A DNA stretch of 64,000 bases from Paraburkholderia unamae (GCF_003268775.1 NZ_QLSU01000001.1:124001-188000), one strand, 5' to 3'. Shown: positions 1-8,650, numbered from the stretch's first letter. Notes: generated by a model not told the origin, from the letters alone. Program-made: numbers and translations.

Positions 1-272
1 GCCGGAATGACGCTGACCGCGTCACCGACGGAAAACGCATTGGCGCCCGCGCCGACCGCGATGACTTCGCCGGAAGCCTCATAGCCGAGCTTCGCAGGAA
101 ACACGGGGTCGATCACGTATTGGCCGGTGCGGTACATGACCTCGGCGCGGTTGATACCCAGAGCCTTGACCCGGATCTGAACTTCTCCCGCCTGGGGCGC
201 GGCCACTTCGACGTCGTCGAACTGGAGCACCTCGGGGCCGCCGATTTGATGAAAGCGAACTACCTTGGACAT
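1..272 (-). CDS. Zinc-dependent alcohol dehydrogenase / quinone oxidoreductase family protein (3' part outside window)
   Basis: Only the N-terminal 90 or so residues are present; the gene runs off the window start. The protein begins MSKVVRFHQIGGPEVLQF and continues through the GroES-like fold, with the GVRF-like segment ALGINRAEVMYRTGQY and the GYEASGEVIAVGAGA stretch typical of medium-chain reductases of the quinone oxidoreductase type. Such enzymes reduce quinones or activated double bonds with NADPH in the cytoplasm. The visible part lacks the Cys/His ligands of classical zinc alcohol dehydrogenases, so a zinc-free quinone reductase is the better guess. The ATG is at 270-272. A LysR gene on the same strand lies upstream (449-1390) and could regulate it, although the two are not divergent. 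Confidence 0.8.
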   Translation of the reverse strand, partial: MSKVVRFHQIGGPEVLQFDDVEVAAPQAGEVQIRVKALGINRAEVMYRTGQYVIDPVFPAKLGYEASGEVIAVGAGANAFSVGDAVSVIP

Positions 273-448
273 GTCTGGACCTCAAGTGCGTCGTGAACTT
301 CGCTGCCGGTGCGTCGGCAACGGGCTGGTGACTGGCACTTTAGGCCTGCGACAGGCGCGGATAAATGAATTCACGAGCAACTGACTGTTTCCTCGCAGGG
401 CAACAATTCCCCTGACGGGCACGCCACCGCACATTCGTCTCGTCGCGC

Positions 449-1390
449 CTATTCCGGTTTCCCGGCCGCGCGGTGCCAGGGCACGAACCACGTCTCGTCT
501 AGCGAGACGAGTTCATCGATGAGCCATTGGGAGAAAAGCCTCACGCGAGGCGAGACATACTGGCGGCTGGGATACAGCAGCGAAACGGGCCACGGCGTTG
601 GCCGGTAAGGCGCCAGCACCTCCACCAGCGCGCCCTCTGCGAGTTGCCGCTCCACCAGAATTCCCGGCACCTGGATCAGCCCGAATCCGGCGACGCCGCA
701 ACGCACGTAGGCGTTCGACTCGTTCACGCTGATGCTCACGCTACAGGCGGCGGTCTGCTCCTGGCCGTCTTCGAGAAAGCGCCAGGCGAGCGGCCGGTTG
801 TCGTGGCCCGAAAGAAAATGGATGCCCTTGTGTGCCGCGAGATCCGACAAGGACGCCGGCGTACCGTGTTCGGCCAGATACGACGGGGAAGCGCACATCA
901 CCATGACCGCCGCGCCTACCCGCCTGCCGACCAGACTCGAATCCGGCAGGTCGCCGATTCTCAGGACGCAATCGACACCTTCGGCCACCAGATCGACCGT
1001 GCGGTCGGTCACCCCGAGTACGAGATCGAGGCCGGGATATTGATGACTGAACGCGTGCAGGCGGTCGAGGAATTTCTGCTGGGACAGCGCAGCAGGCAGA
1101 TCGACGCGCAACCGCCCGCGCATTGCCTCGCTCGATTGGCTGAACATCGTGGTTGCATCGTCGATACCGGCGAGAATTTCCTCGGTGCGCGCGTAGAACT
1201 GCTCGCCCTCCGCCGTGAGCTTCACGCTGCGAGTCGTCCGCTGAAAGAGCCTCACGCCAAGCGCGGCCTCGAGCTCCTGGACGTAACGCGTGACGTGCGG
1301 GCGCCCAACCTGAAGCACTTCCGCCGCGTTCGTGAAGCTTCCCAGCTTCGCCACCGCGCTGAAAACCTTCATTGCTTGCAGCAGTTCCAT
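449..1390 (-). CDS. LysR-family transcriptional regulator
   Basis: A 313-residue LysR-type regulator. The N-terminal winged helix covers about residues 1-60 (MELLQAMKVFSAVAKLGSF, then GRPHVTRYVQELEAALG), followed by the substrate-binding effector domain from about residue 90. The subfamily is the large CrgA/AaeR-like group, in which the effector domain begins RGRLRVDLP. I chose the ATG at 1388-1390 because it begins the conserved DNA-binding domain; the frame stays open further upstream but without family similarity. The closest gene in the same direction is the truncated oxidoreductase at the window edge, 176 bases downstream, which is a plausible target. The effector is unknown. Confidence 0.9.
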   Translation of the reverse strand: MELLQAMKVFSAVAKLGSFTNAAEVLQVGRPHVTRYVQELEAALGVRLFQRTTRSVKLTAEGEQFYARTEEILAGIDDATTMFSQSSEAMRGRLRVDLPAALSQQKFLDRLHAFSHQYPGLDLVLGVTDRTVDLVAEGVDCVLRIGDLPDSSLVGRRVGAAVMVMCASPSYLAEHGTPASLSDLAAHKGIHFLSGHDNRPLAWRFLEDGQEQTAACSVSISVNESNAYVRCGVAGFGLIQVPGILVERQLAEGALVEVLAPYRPTPWPVSLLYPSRQYVSPRVRLFSQWLIDELVSLDETWFVPWHRAAGKPE

Positions 1391-1461
1391 GCGTTCTCCA
1401 GGAGCGGAATCAGGTGAACATGATATCGCTCCATTGTTGAACGTCGCTGCAACAATCCCCG

Positions 1462-1797
1462 TTAAGCCAGGTTTGCCGAACCGGCTCGCACGAAATGATG
1501 TTCCATCCTCGTGCGCAACACGCCGTCGAGTGCGGCTAGCTGTTCGCGCAGGCGAACCGCCTGGCCTTCCGTCATGTCGCTGAGCACGATTTTCTGTTCG
1601 AGCACGTCGCCGCAGCGGGTGACGGCCCAACGGTCGACGGCGGCGGTTTCGCTTTCGAGTACAGCGGCGGCTGTCGAGACGACACCCAGATTCAATCCCG
1701 ATACCAGGTGAACCGTATGCGTCAACGTGAAGCCAGGGAGGACGTGCGACCAGTCTTCGCAGACTGCGGGGGAAGTGGCAGAGGTATCTTGGCGCAT
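1462..1797 (-). CDS. Conserved small hypothetical protein
   Basis: A 111-residue protein of unknown function. It starts MRQDTSATSPAVCEDWSHV and carries a central hydrophobic stretch (HTVHLVSGLNLGVVSTAAAV) followed by a charged helical part (LSDMTEGQAVRLREQLAAL). No signal peptide or clear membrane helix is seen. The alternating strand/helix pattern in the second half is loosely reminiscent of a small ligand-binding ACT-like fold, but I cannot confirm this. The ATG at 1795-1797 is preceded on the minus strand by a GGAG-containing stretch, which supports the start. It lies upstream of and parallel to the LysR gene. Confidence 0.55.
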   Translation of the reverse strand: MRQDTSATSPAVCEDWSHVLPGFTLTHTVHLVSGLNLGVVSTAAAVLESETAAVDRWAVTRCGDVLEQKIVLSDMTEGQAVRLREQLAALDGVLRTRMEHHFVRAGSANLA

Positions 1798-2122
1798 AGT
1801 CGCTCCGGATGAATGTTTTTCGAACCGGTGCCAGCTATGCCGCTCCCGTTTCGTTGCCGTCAATCGGCCGCATCGCCTCAAAGGCGTCCACCTTGCCCGG
1901 GCGGGCAGGTTGGCGTCGGACAGTCCGACTCTGGATGCATGACTTCTGATACTTCGTTCGACATCTCGAACTTCGGTCCATTATACCGAAATTTCGCGAT
2001 CGAACAAGAAGCCCGGCGAGCCTGGCTTCAACTGGTTTGAACCCAACAACGGAGCCAAAGAACCAGCCGGGCCTCCAAAGGCCGGCATCACCCGATATGG
2101 CCCCTACTCGAACCCCACAGAC
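1798..2122. other. Intergenic stretch with a GC-rich inverted repeat
   Basis: No convincing gene here. It contains complementary 7-base arms GCCCGGC (2011-2017) and GCCGGGC (2066-2072) separated by about 48 bases. Because there is no adjacent T tract I do not call it a terminator. The 1950-2010 part is AT-richer than its surroundings and may hold the promoter of the minus-strand gene at 1797. Confidence 0.35.
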
Positions 2123-2452
2123 CTACGAAGCCGAAATGACGACGGCCCCGTGGTTCTCCACCTGTGTGAACGTTCGAACGAAGCGGTAGGTCTGGCCGCC
2201 GATATCCAGTTCGTTGTGCCCCGAGCGCGTGGCTTCCAGAATCGCGCTCACCACGGCGTTCCGAACCACGCCGCACCGTTGCCAGTCCGCCTGGGGCTCG
2301 CCGGCGTCGCCAAGGTAGACCTCGCTCTTGTCGCTTTGCGAGCGCACGAGGATCAGGCTCTTGCCGCTGTCGAGCGAGCGCTCCAGATATTCGGCCAGCG
2401 TCGAGAGCGCCTCGGTGGCGGCATCCAGCGGGTCGTGAGTGGACCAGTTCAT
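2123..2452 (-). CDS. Conserved hypothetical protein
   Basis: A 109-residue soluble protein starting MNWSTHDPLDAATEAL, with no signal peptide. The N-terminal third is predicted helical (ALSTLAEYLERSLDSGKSL) and the C-terminal half looks like beta strands (GHNELDIGGQTYRFVRTF). I do not recognise a named family. The ATG at 2450-2452 was chosen over upstream in-frame codons because the sequence before it is Arg-rich and compositionally non-protein-like. It stands alone, with the aminotransferase of the lysine locus reading toward it on the same strand. Confidence 0.5.
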   Translation of the reverse strand: MNWSTHDPLDAATEALSTLAEYLERSLDSGKSLILVRSQSDKSEVYLGDAGEPQADWQRCGVVRNAVVSAILEATRSGHNELDIGGQTYRFVRTFTQVENHGAVVISAS

Positions 2453-2585
2453 GAGTGACCTCGGCGGTCGTGTGCGTGGTGCACTCATCCTACCTGAGTG
2501 GACGCATCTTGCGCGCCCATTCTGACCAATTGCGCGTCGGCGGCCACGTGCGGCTCGCGTAGCGGACCGGCCCCGCCCCAACCGT

Positions 2586-3815
2586 TCAGGCGCTGACCGA
2601 GGCGGCGCTCGCCTTGCTCGTCGTACGCGTGGCATGCGTCGCATGCTGCAAGCGCGCGACGCCTTCGCGTATCTCGTCCACGTTCGGCGCGGCAAACGAA
2701 AGACGCAGCGACGCGGGGTCCGCATTGTCGGCGAAAAACGCCTTGCCGGGCACGAAGATCACCTTGCTCGTGATCGCGTTCGGCAACAGCGCGTCAATCG
2801 CCACACCGGGAATGCGCGCCCACACGAACATGCCGCCTTCGGGCTGATGAAACGCGATAGCGTCGCCGAATTGCGCGCGCAAGCCGTCGCACAACGCCTC
2901 GCACTTGCCGCGATACGCCTGCGCAATGCGCGGAAGATGCCGCTCCAGCGAGCCCGCCGCCAGATAGTGCGCCGCGATGGCCTGCGTCCACGGCGTGCTG
3001 CACAAATCGACGGTCTGCTTGGCAATCACGCAACGCCGCGCGATTTCGGGCGGCGCAATCGTCCAGCCCACGCGCAGGCCGGGCGCAACGACCTTCGACA
3101 GACTCGAAAAATGCACGACCCAGTCGCGCGCCCCTTCCACTTCGCTCGCCAGCGCGAGCATGGACGGCACCGCGGCGCCCGCGAAACGCAGATCGCCGTA
3201 CGGGTCGTCTTCCACGATCACGAAGCGGTATTGCACGGCGAGGCGCAACAACGCGAGACGCCGCTCGCGCGTGAACGTGGCGCCGGTGGGATTCGCGAAG
3301 GTCGGCACGGTGTAGAGCAGTTTCGGCCGCGCGATGGCGCCCGAGTCGAGACGCGCCGCGAGCACGCCGACGTCGATGCCGTCGCCGTCCACCGGCACCG
3401 TGACGATATTCGCCTGCTGGAGCCGGAGCGCTTGCAGCGTAGCCGGATAAGCGGGCTGCTCCGTCACAGCCGTGTCGCCCGGCGCAAGCAGGATGCGCAG
3501 CAACAGGTCGAGACCTTGCTGCGACCCGGTCGTGACGAGCATTTCCTCGGCCGTGCAGGTCACGCCACGGCGCGCCATCAGCGCGAGCAACTGCGTCTTG
3601 AGTTCGGGCAAGCCGTCGGTCGGGCCGTATTGCAGGCAGCGCGTGGACACCTGCCATGCCTGCGCCGCGGCCGCCTGCAACCCGTCGGTGTCGAACAGGT
3701 CGCTGGCCGGATAGCCGCCCGCGAACGAAATCATGCCTGGTTCTCCCAGGTACTTGAAAAGCTCGCGAATCGGAGAACCGGCAGGATGCCGAAAGGGTTC
3801 AGTGAAATCGTACAT
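2586..3815 (-). CDS. PLP-dependent aminotransferase, probable 2-aminoadipate aminotransferase
   Basis: A 409-residue class I/II (fold type I) aminotransferase of the LysN / kynurenine-aminotransferase-like group. Seen: SFAGGYPASDLF near the N terminus, NPTG at about 177, the PLP-contacting EDDPYGDLRF at about 203-211, and the Schiff-base lysine in FSSLSKVVAPGLRVGW (about Lys241). Family knowledge: such enzymes convert 2-aminoadipate plus 2-oxoglutarate to 2-oxoadipate plus glutamate. That step fits between amaB and hglS, both encoded in this locus, so the substrate is inferred from context. Start: I used the ATG at 3813-3815; an in-frame TTG at 3848 is an alternative, and neither has a strong Shine-Dalgarno sequence. 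A 50-bp element shared with the binding-protein gene lies 62 bp upstream. Confidence 0.85.
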   Translation of the reverse strand: MYDFTEPFRHPAGSPIRELFKYLGEPGMISFAGGYPASDLFDTDGLQAAAAQAWQVSTRCLQYGPTDGLPELKTQLLALMARRGVTCTAEEMLVTTGSQQGLDLLLRILLAPGDTAVTEQPAYPATLQALRLQQANIVTVPVDGDGIDVGVLAARLDSGAIARPKLLYTVPTFANPTGATFTRERRLALLRLAVQYRFVIVEDDPYGDLRFAGAAVPSMLALASEVEGARDWVVHFSSLSKVVAPGLRVGWTIAPPEIARRCVIAKQTVDLCSTPWTQAIAAHYLAAGSLERHLPRIAQAYRGKCEALCDGLRAQFGDAIAFHQPEGGMFVWARIPGVAIDALLPNAITSKVIFVPGKAFFADNADPASLRLSFAAPNVDEIREGVARLQHATHATRTTSKASAASVSA

Positions 3816-3876
3816 GTCGTGAATGGCCCGTAGCGGATCAGCAGTCAAGCCTCGATTGTGGTCAGCCGGCGCGCGC

Positions 3877-3926
3877 GCATCAAACGAAATCTAATCACGA
3901 CATCATGCGGATTGCTCATCAAGCCC
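3877..3926 (-). promoter_or_regulatory. 50-bp repeated upstream element, copy 1
   Basis: This 50-bp block matches 8316-8365 at 44 of 50 positions, with the first 22 bases identical (GCATCAAACGAAATCTAATC and on) and the last 12 identical (CTCATCAAGCCC). Copy 1 ends 62 bp before the aminotransferase ATG; copy 2 ends 147 bp before the binding-protein ATG. Both genes read on the minus strand, and the block has the same orientation relative to each. A shared operator or promoter is inferred. Confidence 0.65.
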
Positions 3927-3943
3927 CGCGCGCGCGGGCGGCT

Positions 3944-5116
3944 TCACACCACGTTCTTCTCGACGATAGGACGATTTTCGAGCACGCGCGACCAGTCGAG
4001 CGAGGAAAGGTCGAGCGTGGTGTAACGGCCATGCAGGATCAACTCGCTCACACCCCGCCCCGTCGCCGGTCCCTGCTGCAAACCGTGGCCGCTGAAGCCA
4101 TTGGCGAACACGCAATTGTCGATGGAGGGGTGATAACCGATGATGGCGTTCTGGTCCAGCACGTTGTACTCGTAATAACCGGACCAGCAGTTCTCCACGC
4201 GCAACGCCTCGAAACCCGGCACGCGGTTTGCCAGCGTGGGCCAGATCACCTCGTCGAAAATGGCGTGATCCACTTCGTCGAGCGGCAGATCGTCGGGATC
4301 GTTCTCGGGGCCCGGCGACGTTCCGGTGATATAGGTATTGCCCTCCGGGCGAAAGTACACGCCCGAGGGATCGATCAATAGCGGACAGTGGCTCAGCCGC
4401 GCGGGCGAAGACACATTGAAGATGCTGCGGCGGCGCGCACGGACGGGTATGTCGATGTCCATCATTTCTGCAAGCTTGCGCGCCCACGCGCCGGCGGCAT
4501 TCACGAGCGTGTCGCATGCATGGCGTTCGCCGTCGCTCGCGATCACGTGCGTGACCTTGCGGCCGTTGCGCACCACGCCCGTGACGTCGGCGGCGACATA
4601 GCGCACGCCGAGCGACTGGGCCTTCTTGCGCAACGCCTGCACGAGGCCATAGCCGTCGAACCAGCCTTCGCCGCTGCGTCCGTAGGCGCCGCTCGCGAGG
4701 TCGTCGACGTTGAGCCAGGGAAACTTCGCGCGCAGCGCGTCGCTCGACATCAGTTCGATGTCCGCGCCAAGACTCGTCTGCAACGCGTGGTTCTCGCGCA
4801 GCGTCGCCTCACCCGCTGCCGTGGCGAGAAACAGATAGCCGCCTTCATGCAGATCGATCGACGGCCGGTTGCCGTCCACCTGAAGCCGCTCGCCGATCGA
4901 GCGCAGAAACTCGATGCCGAAGAGCGACATCTGGATCGAGAGCGGCGTGGAAAATTGCTGCCGGATCGACGCCGCGGAGAGCGCCGACGATGAGCGCGCG
5001 TAGCTCGGATCACGCTCGAAAACGGTGACGGCAACGGTTGGATCCGCGGCGCGCAGAAAGTAGGCGATAGAACTCCCGATTGCCCCGCCGCCAACGATAA
5101 CGACTTGAGAACTCAC
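3944..5116 (-). CDS. FAD-dependent oxidoreductase (DAO family), candidate L-pipecolate oxidase
   Basis: A 390-residue DAO-family flavoprotein. The dinucleotide-binding motif VVIVGGGAIGSSIAYF is at the N terminus; VNAAGAWA and the C-terminal FAD-contact segment NGFSGHGLQQGPATG are also visible. Relatives oxidise secondary amino acids such as sarcosine, proline or pipecolate. Adjacency to amaB, which uses the product of pipecolate oxidation, argues for L-pipecolate oxidase (AmaA-like), but this is inferred from context. I chose the GTG at 5114-5116 because GGAG lies six bases before it on the minus strand; a GTG at 5138-5140 lacks such a site. It is probably co-transcribed after amaB, with a 126-bp gap containing a hairpin. 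Confidence 0.75.
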   Translation of the reverse strand: MSSQVVIVGGGAIGSSIAYFLRAADPTVAVTVFERDPSYARSSSALSAASIRQQFSTPLSIQMSLFGIEFLRSIGERLQVDGNRPSIDLHEGGYLFLATAAGEATLRENHALQTSLGADIELMSSDALRAKFPWLNVDDLASGAYGRSGEGWFDGYGLVQALRKKAQSLGVRYVAADVTGVVRNGRKVTHVIASDGERHACDTLVNAAGAWARKLAEMMDIDIPVRARRRSIFNVSSPARLSHCPLLIDPSGVYFRPEGNTYITGTSPGPENDPDDLPLDEVDHAIFDEVIWPTLANRVPGFEALRVENCWSGYYEYNVLDQNAIIGYHPSIDNCVFANGFSGHGLQQGPATGRGVSELILHGRYTTLDLSSLDWSRVLENRPIVEKNVV

Positions 5117-5175
5117 GACTGGCTCCAGATTGCAGATCACTGCGACGCGCTTTCATAGCGCGAATCGATCCACGA

Positions 5176-5196
5176 CCGGGCGCGCAGTGCGCCCGG
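5176..5196. repeat. Perfect 8-bp stem hairpin between amaB and the FAD oxidoreductase
   Basis: CCGGGCGC (5176-5183) and GCGCCCGG (5189-5196) flank the five-base loop GCAGT. No T run follows on the minus strand, so it is more likely an mRNA-processing or stabilising stem between two genes of one operon than a terminator. Confidence 0.5.
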
Positions 5197-5242
5197 CCGC
5201 CCCGCCTTCACAGGCGTTCCTTCGCGTGCTGTTCGAGCGCGC

Positions 5243-6742
5243 TTACTCGACGTTGAAGTCGATGCCCTGCGCGAGCGGCAGCGCCGACGAGTAGTTGACC
5301 GTGTTGGTCGCGCGGCGCATATAAGCCTTCCATGCGTCGGAGCCCGATTCGCGCCCGCCGCCGGTCTCCTTCTCGCCGCCGAACGCACCGCCGATCTCCG
5401 CGCCGCTCGGCCCGATGTTCACGTTGGCAATGCCGCAGTCGCTGCCCGAGGCCGAAAGGAAACGCTCGCTCTCGCGCAGGTCGGTCGTGAACACGCACGA
5501 GGAAAGACCGTGATGCGCGGCGTTGTTCGCCTCGATGGCGTCGTTGAAGTCGCTGTACTTGAGCACGTAAAGAATGGGCGCGAACGTTTCCTTCAGGACA
5601 ACTTCGGTTTGCGACGGCATCTCGACGATTGCCGGGCACACGTAAAAGCCCTTTTCGTTGCCGGCCACCGCGTGGCGCTCGCCGCCGAACACCTTGCCGC
5701 CTTCGCGCTTCGCCTGCTCAAGCGCCGATTGCATGCGCGCGAACGACTGCTCGTCGATGAGCGGCCCCATCAGCGTGCCCTGTTCGAGCGGGTTGCCGAT
5801 CGCCACCTTGCCGTAGAGCGTCTTGAGGCGTTCGACGGCTTTGTCGTACACGCTTTCGTGCACGAACAGGCGGCGCAGCGACGTGCAGCGCTGCCCCGCC
5901 GTGCCCACGGCCGAGAACAGAATGCCGCGCAGCGCGAGTTCGAGATCGGCGGTCGCCGAAACAATGCCCGCATTGTTGCCGCCCAGTTCGAGGAGCGAGC
6001 GGCCAAAGCGGCGCGCGACTTCCACACCCACCGTGCGGCCCATTTCCGTGCTGCCCGTTGCGCTCACGATGCTCGAGCGCGGGTCCGCCACCAGCTTCGC
6101 ACCCACTTCGCGGCCGCCGATCACGAGACTCGTGAGACCTTCCGGCGCGTCGCCGAACTCCTTGAGCACATCTTGCAGGAGCTTGTTGACGGCGAGTGCG
6201 GTGAGCGGTGTCTTTTCCGAGGGCTTCCAGACGACGGCGTTGCCGCACACGAGCGCGAGCGCGGCGTTCCACGACCACACGGCCACCGGAAAATTGAAGG
6301 CGGAAATGACGGTGCACACGCCCATCGGATGCCACGTTTCGGCCATGCGGTGGCCGGGGCGCTCCGAAGCGATCGTGAGACCGTAGAGCTGACGCGAAAG
6401 ACCCACGGCAAAGTCACAGATGTCGATCATTTCCTGCACTTCGCCCAGGCCTTCCTGGAAAATCTTGCCGGTTTCCAGCGTGACGAGGCTGCCGAGCGCG
6501 CGCTTCTGTTCGCGCAGCTTGTTGCCGAGCAGACGCACGAGTTCACCGCGGCGCGGCGCAGGCACGTTGCGCCACGTCTTGAACGCCTCCTGGGCCTTCG
6601 CGAGCGCGGCGTCGACGTCGGCCGCCGACTGGCTCGCGACGCGGCCGATCAGTTCGCCGTTGATCGGCGAATGCACGGCGATGTCGCCCGCTTCCGCGAG
6701 CTGGGAAATACCGAGATCCGAGAGGATGGTGGAGGCTTTCAT
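5243..6742 (-). CDS. amaB: L-2-aminoadipate-6-semialdehyde / piperideine-6-carboxylate dehydrogenase
   Basis: A 499-residue aldehyde dehydrogenase of the ALDH7 (antiquitin) type. It begins MKASTILSDLGISQL and carries the general base Glu252 in LLELGGNNAGI and the catalytic Cys286 in GTAGQRCTSLRR. Also visible are WNAALALVCGNAVVWKPSEK (cofactor site) and SGSDCGIANVNIGPSGAE near the C terminus. The family oxidises 2-aminoadipate 6-semialdehyde, in equilibrium with piperideine-6-carboxylate, to 2-aminoadipate with NAD+. It lies upstream of the flavoprotein gene on the same strand. Two inverted repeats of the TTTC-N6-GAAA type lie in its upstream region, one only 20 bp before the ATG, which would fit repression. 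Confidence 0.92.
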   Translation of the reverse strand: MKASTILSDLGISQLAEAGDIAVHSPINGELIGRVASQSAADVDAALAKAQEAFKTWRNVPAPRRGELVRLLGNKLREQKRALGSLVTLETGKIFQEGLGEVQEMIDICDFAVGLSRQLYGLTIASERPGHRMAETWHPMGVCTVISAFNFPVAVWSWNAALALVCGNAVVWKPSEKTPLTALAVNKLLQDVLKEFGDAPEGLTSLVIGGREVGAKLVADPRSSIVSATGSTEMGRTVGVEVARRFGRSLLELGGNNAGIVSATADLELALRGILFSAVGTAGQRCTSLRRLFVHESVYDKAVERLKTLYGKVAIGNPLEQGTLMGPLIDEQSFARMQSALEQAKREGGKVFGGERHAVAGNEKGFYVCPAIVEMPSQTEVVLKETFAPILYVLKYSDFNDAIEANNAAHHGLSSCVFTTDLRESERFLSASGSDCGIANVNIGPSGAEIGGAFGGEKETGGGRESGSDAWKAYMRRATNTVNYSSALPLAQGIDFNVE

Positions 6743-6761
6743 AGGTACAATCCCTTAAAAA

Positions 6762-6775
6762 TTTCCGATACGAAA
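6762..6775. promoter_or_regulatory. TTTC-N6-GAAA inverted repeat upstream of amaB
   Basis: TTTCCGATACGAAA lies 20-33 bp upstream of the amaB ATG. The arms TTTC/GAAA match those at 6922-6935 and 11439-11452. A related half site (TTTAGGAAA) follows at 6785-6793. Its position over the likely promoter or leader suggests an operator. Confidence 0.45.
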
Positions 6776-6921
6776 CATTGCTACTTTAGGAAACTATACA
6801 CGCGCAAATTTGTGGCGACAACACGAAAATCCACGGGAATTTCGACATGCCGCATGGATCGTTCCACGGCCGCTTTCCGCTACGGCGCAGGCACGAATCC
6901 GCCTCATCCGGCGGCCGTTCA

Positions 6922-6935
6922 TTTCCTATTGGAAA
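6922..6935. promoter_or_regulatory. TTTCC-TATT-GGAAA inverted repeat upstream of amaB
   Basis: A perfect 5-bp inverted repeat with a four-base spacer, 180 bp upstream of amaB and between amaB and the stop of the binding-protein gene. It matches the TTTC-N6-GAAA pattern of other sites in this locus. Confidence 0.45.
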
Positions 6936-7017
6936 CAAAGCATCGGGCGCCGCAAGATGCGGCGCCCTCGAAGGTCACTGCGGCGTGACTGCGCGATGGC
7001 GGTCGATCAGGCTGCTC

Positions 7018-8169
7018 TCAATCGGCGGTACGCGTGGTCACGGGCACCCATGCCACCTTCTTGACCTGGTACAGCGTCGAACTGGGGCTCTTGAGGTCGC
7101 CTGCCGCGTTGAACGCGATCTTGCCCGTGATGCCGTCGTAGTCCGTGCCCTTGAGCGCGGCGTTGAACTGGGCCGGATTGGCCGAGCCCGCCTTTTGCAT
7201 CGCCGTGATGGCGACCCAGGTGGCGTCATAGGCGAACGGCGCGTAGGCGAGCATGTCGATGCCGAACTTCTGCTTGAACTTCGCCTCGAAATCGCGGCCC
7301 TTGGGGAGCGTGGCGAGCGGCTGGCCGTACTCCCACACCGAGGCGCCATCGGCCGAGTCGCCGGCGAGCTTGATGAAGTTCGCGTCCATCACGCCGCCGC
7401 CCGCGAGAAATTGCGCCTTCAGGCCGAGCTGGCGCATGCGCTTGACGAGCATGGCCGCCTGCGCGTCGAGGCCGCCGAAGAACACGAGGTCGGGACTCGT
7501 GCGCTTGATGCTCGTAAGCTGCGCGCTGAAATCCACCGCCTTGTCATTCGTGAACTCGCGCGCGACGATCGTGCCGCCCGCCGCCTTCACCGCCTTTTCG
7601 AACTCGTCGGCCTCGCCCTGCCCGAAGGCCGTGCGGTCGTCGATGATCGCGATGCGCTTCGCCTTCGTCACGGTCGCCGCATAGTGGCCCGCGTTGCCGG
7701 CGTTTTGCGAGTCGGTTGCAATCACGCGATAGATCGTCGGGAAGCCGCCCTGCGTGATGGCCGGATTGGTCGCGGCCGGCGTGATCATCGGAATGCCCGC
7801 CTTCGCGTAGATCTTCGAGGCCGGCAGCGTGGTGCCCGAATTGAAGTGGCCGATCACAACCGCCACATGGTCGTCCGCGAGTTGCTGCGCGACCTGCACG
7901 CCGATGCGCGGGTCGCTCTGGTCGTCCTGCGAGTCGATCACGAACTTGACCGGCTTGCCGCCAATGACGGGATGCGTGGCGTTGGCCTCGTCGACGGCCA
8001 GGCGCACGCCGTTCTCGATGTCCTTGCCATAGGCCGCGCCGCCGCCCGTGAGCGGACTGGCCACGCCGATCTTCACGACCACTTCCTGCGCGCTCGCGGC
8101 GCCGGCAACCAACATCAACGACGCTGCGATGGCGCAGCCATGACGAGAAGCGAGGAAACGGGGACGCAT
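7018..8169 (-). CDS. Branched-chain-type amino-acid ABC transporter substrate-binding protein
   Basis: A 383-residue periplasmic binding protein of the LivJ/LivK family. A Sec signal peptide (MRPRFLASRHGCAIAASLML, cleaved after AASAQ) precedes VVVKIGVASPLTGGGAAYGKD, the hallmark start of the fold. The segments VIGHFNSGTTLPASKIY and PMITPAATNP belong to the ligand cleft. The family captures branched-chain or other amino acids and feeds a membrane ABC transporter; no permease or ATPase genes are in the window, so it must share a transporter encoded elsewhere. Within this locus the ligand may be lysine or pipecolate (inference). The ATG at 8167-8169 is preceded by AAGGAA. A 50-bp element shared with the aminotransferase gene lies upstream. 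Confidence 0.88.
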   Translation of the reverse strand: MRPRFLASRHGCAIAASLMLVAGAASAQEVVVKIGVASPLTGGGAAYGKDIENGVRLAVDEANATHPVIGGKPVKFVIDSQDDQSDPRIGVQVAQQLADDHVAVVIGHFNSGTTLPASKIYAKAGIPMITPAATNPAITQGGFPTIYRVIATDSQNAGNAGHYAATVTKAKRIAIIDDRTAFGQGEADEFEKAVKAAGGTIVAREFTNDKAVDFSAQLTSIKRTSPDLVFFGGLDAQAAMLVKRMRQLGLKAQFLAGGGVMDANFIKLAGDSADGASVWEYGQPLATLPKGRDFEAKFKQKFGIDMLAYAPFAYDATWVAITAMQKAGSANPAQFNAALKGTDYDGITGKIAFNAAGDLKSPSSTLYQVKKVAWVPVTTRTAD

Positions 8170-8315
8170 GCGATATTCCTTCGGTAACTGAAGTCGGCAC
8201 GTGATGCGCGCGAACGGTCGCGCGGACCTTCGGCACACAGGATTCGTCTCGCGCCACGCCCTGCAAGGCAGCGCAAGGGCAAAACGTGAGCCGATTGTCA
8301 GCAGCCGATCGCCCC

Positions 8316-8365
8316 GCATCAAACGAAATCTAATCACCACGTGATGCGCTTTTCTCATCAAGCCC
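8316..8365 (-). promoter_or_regulatory. 50-bp repeated upstream element, copy 2
   Basis: This matches 3877-3926 at 44 of 50 positions; the mismatches cluster in the centre, where this copy has CACGTGATG. It lies 147 bp upstream of the binding-protein ATG, in the same orientation relative to the gene as copy 1. Conserved ends with a variable centre suggest two protein-contact regions. Confidence 0.65.
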
Positions 8366-8513
8366 GCCTGCGTGGGGGATGCACACGAAGGATCGCGCCG
8401 CCCCGCCAGCATTGGGGGATACCCGATTGCGCCGGAATATGCGCTATGCCTCGACCTGATGAGTGTCCCGGTACGCACGTGGTGAGCGCCTTGTTCCGCC
8501 TGGATTCGCGCAA

Positions 8514-8541
8514 GAAATCATCAATTTCCCGGCTGGAAATT
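8514..8541. promoter_or_regulatory. Overlapping inverted repeats upstream of the XRE-cupin gene
   Basis: GAAAT-CATCA-ATTTC (8514-8528) overlaps AATTTCC-CGGCT-GGAAATT (8523-8541), a perfect 7-bp inverted repeat. The half sites are the same TTTCC/GGAAA words seen before amaB and at 11439. Located 110-137 bp upstream of the regulator's ATG, they may serve autoregulation. Confidence 0.45.
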
Positions 8542-8650
8542 TATTTAGTCATGCTATGCAAATTCAACGAAAAAACCAGGAGCGCCGCTCGACACTGAAA
8601 TGTTATGATCGGAAACACAGAGTACGATACGAACATTCCCGAGTCCCCGA

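Noticed and set aside
527..1417. Long plus-strand frame (about 296 codons) opposite the LysR gene
   Set aside because: It is the antisense shadow of the LysR gene; the composition is His/Arg-rich and no family motif is present. Similar long antisense frames over amaB, the aminotransferase and the glucosidase were rejected for the same reason.
2031..2066. GGTTTGAACC resembling a tRNA T loop in the intergenic region
   Set aside because: The symmetric word lacks the TTCRA pattern in register, and no cloverleaf can be drawn around it.
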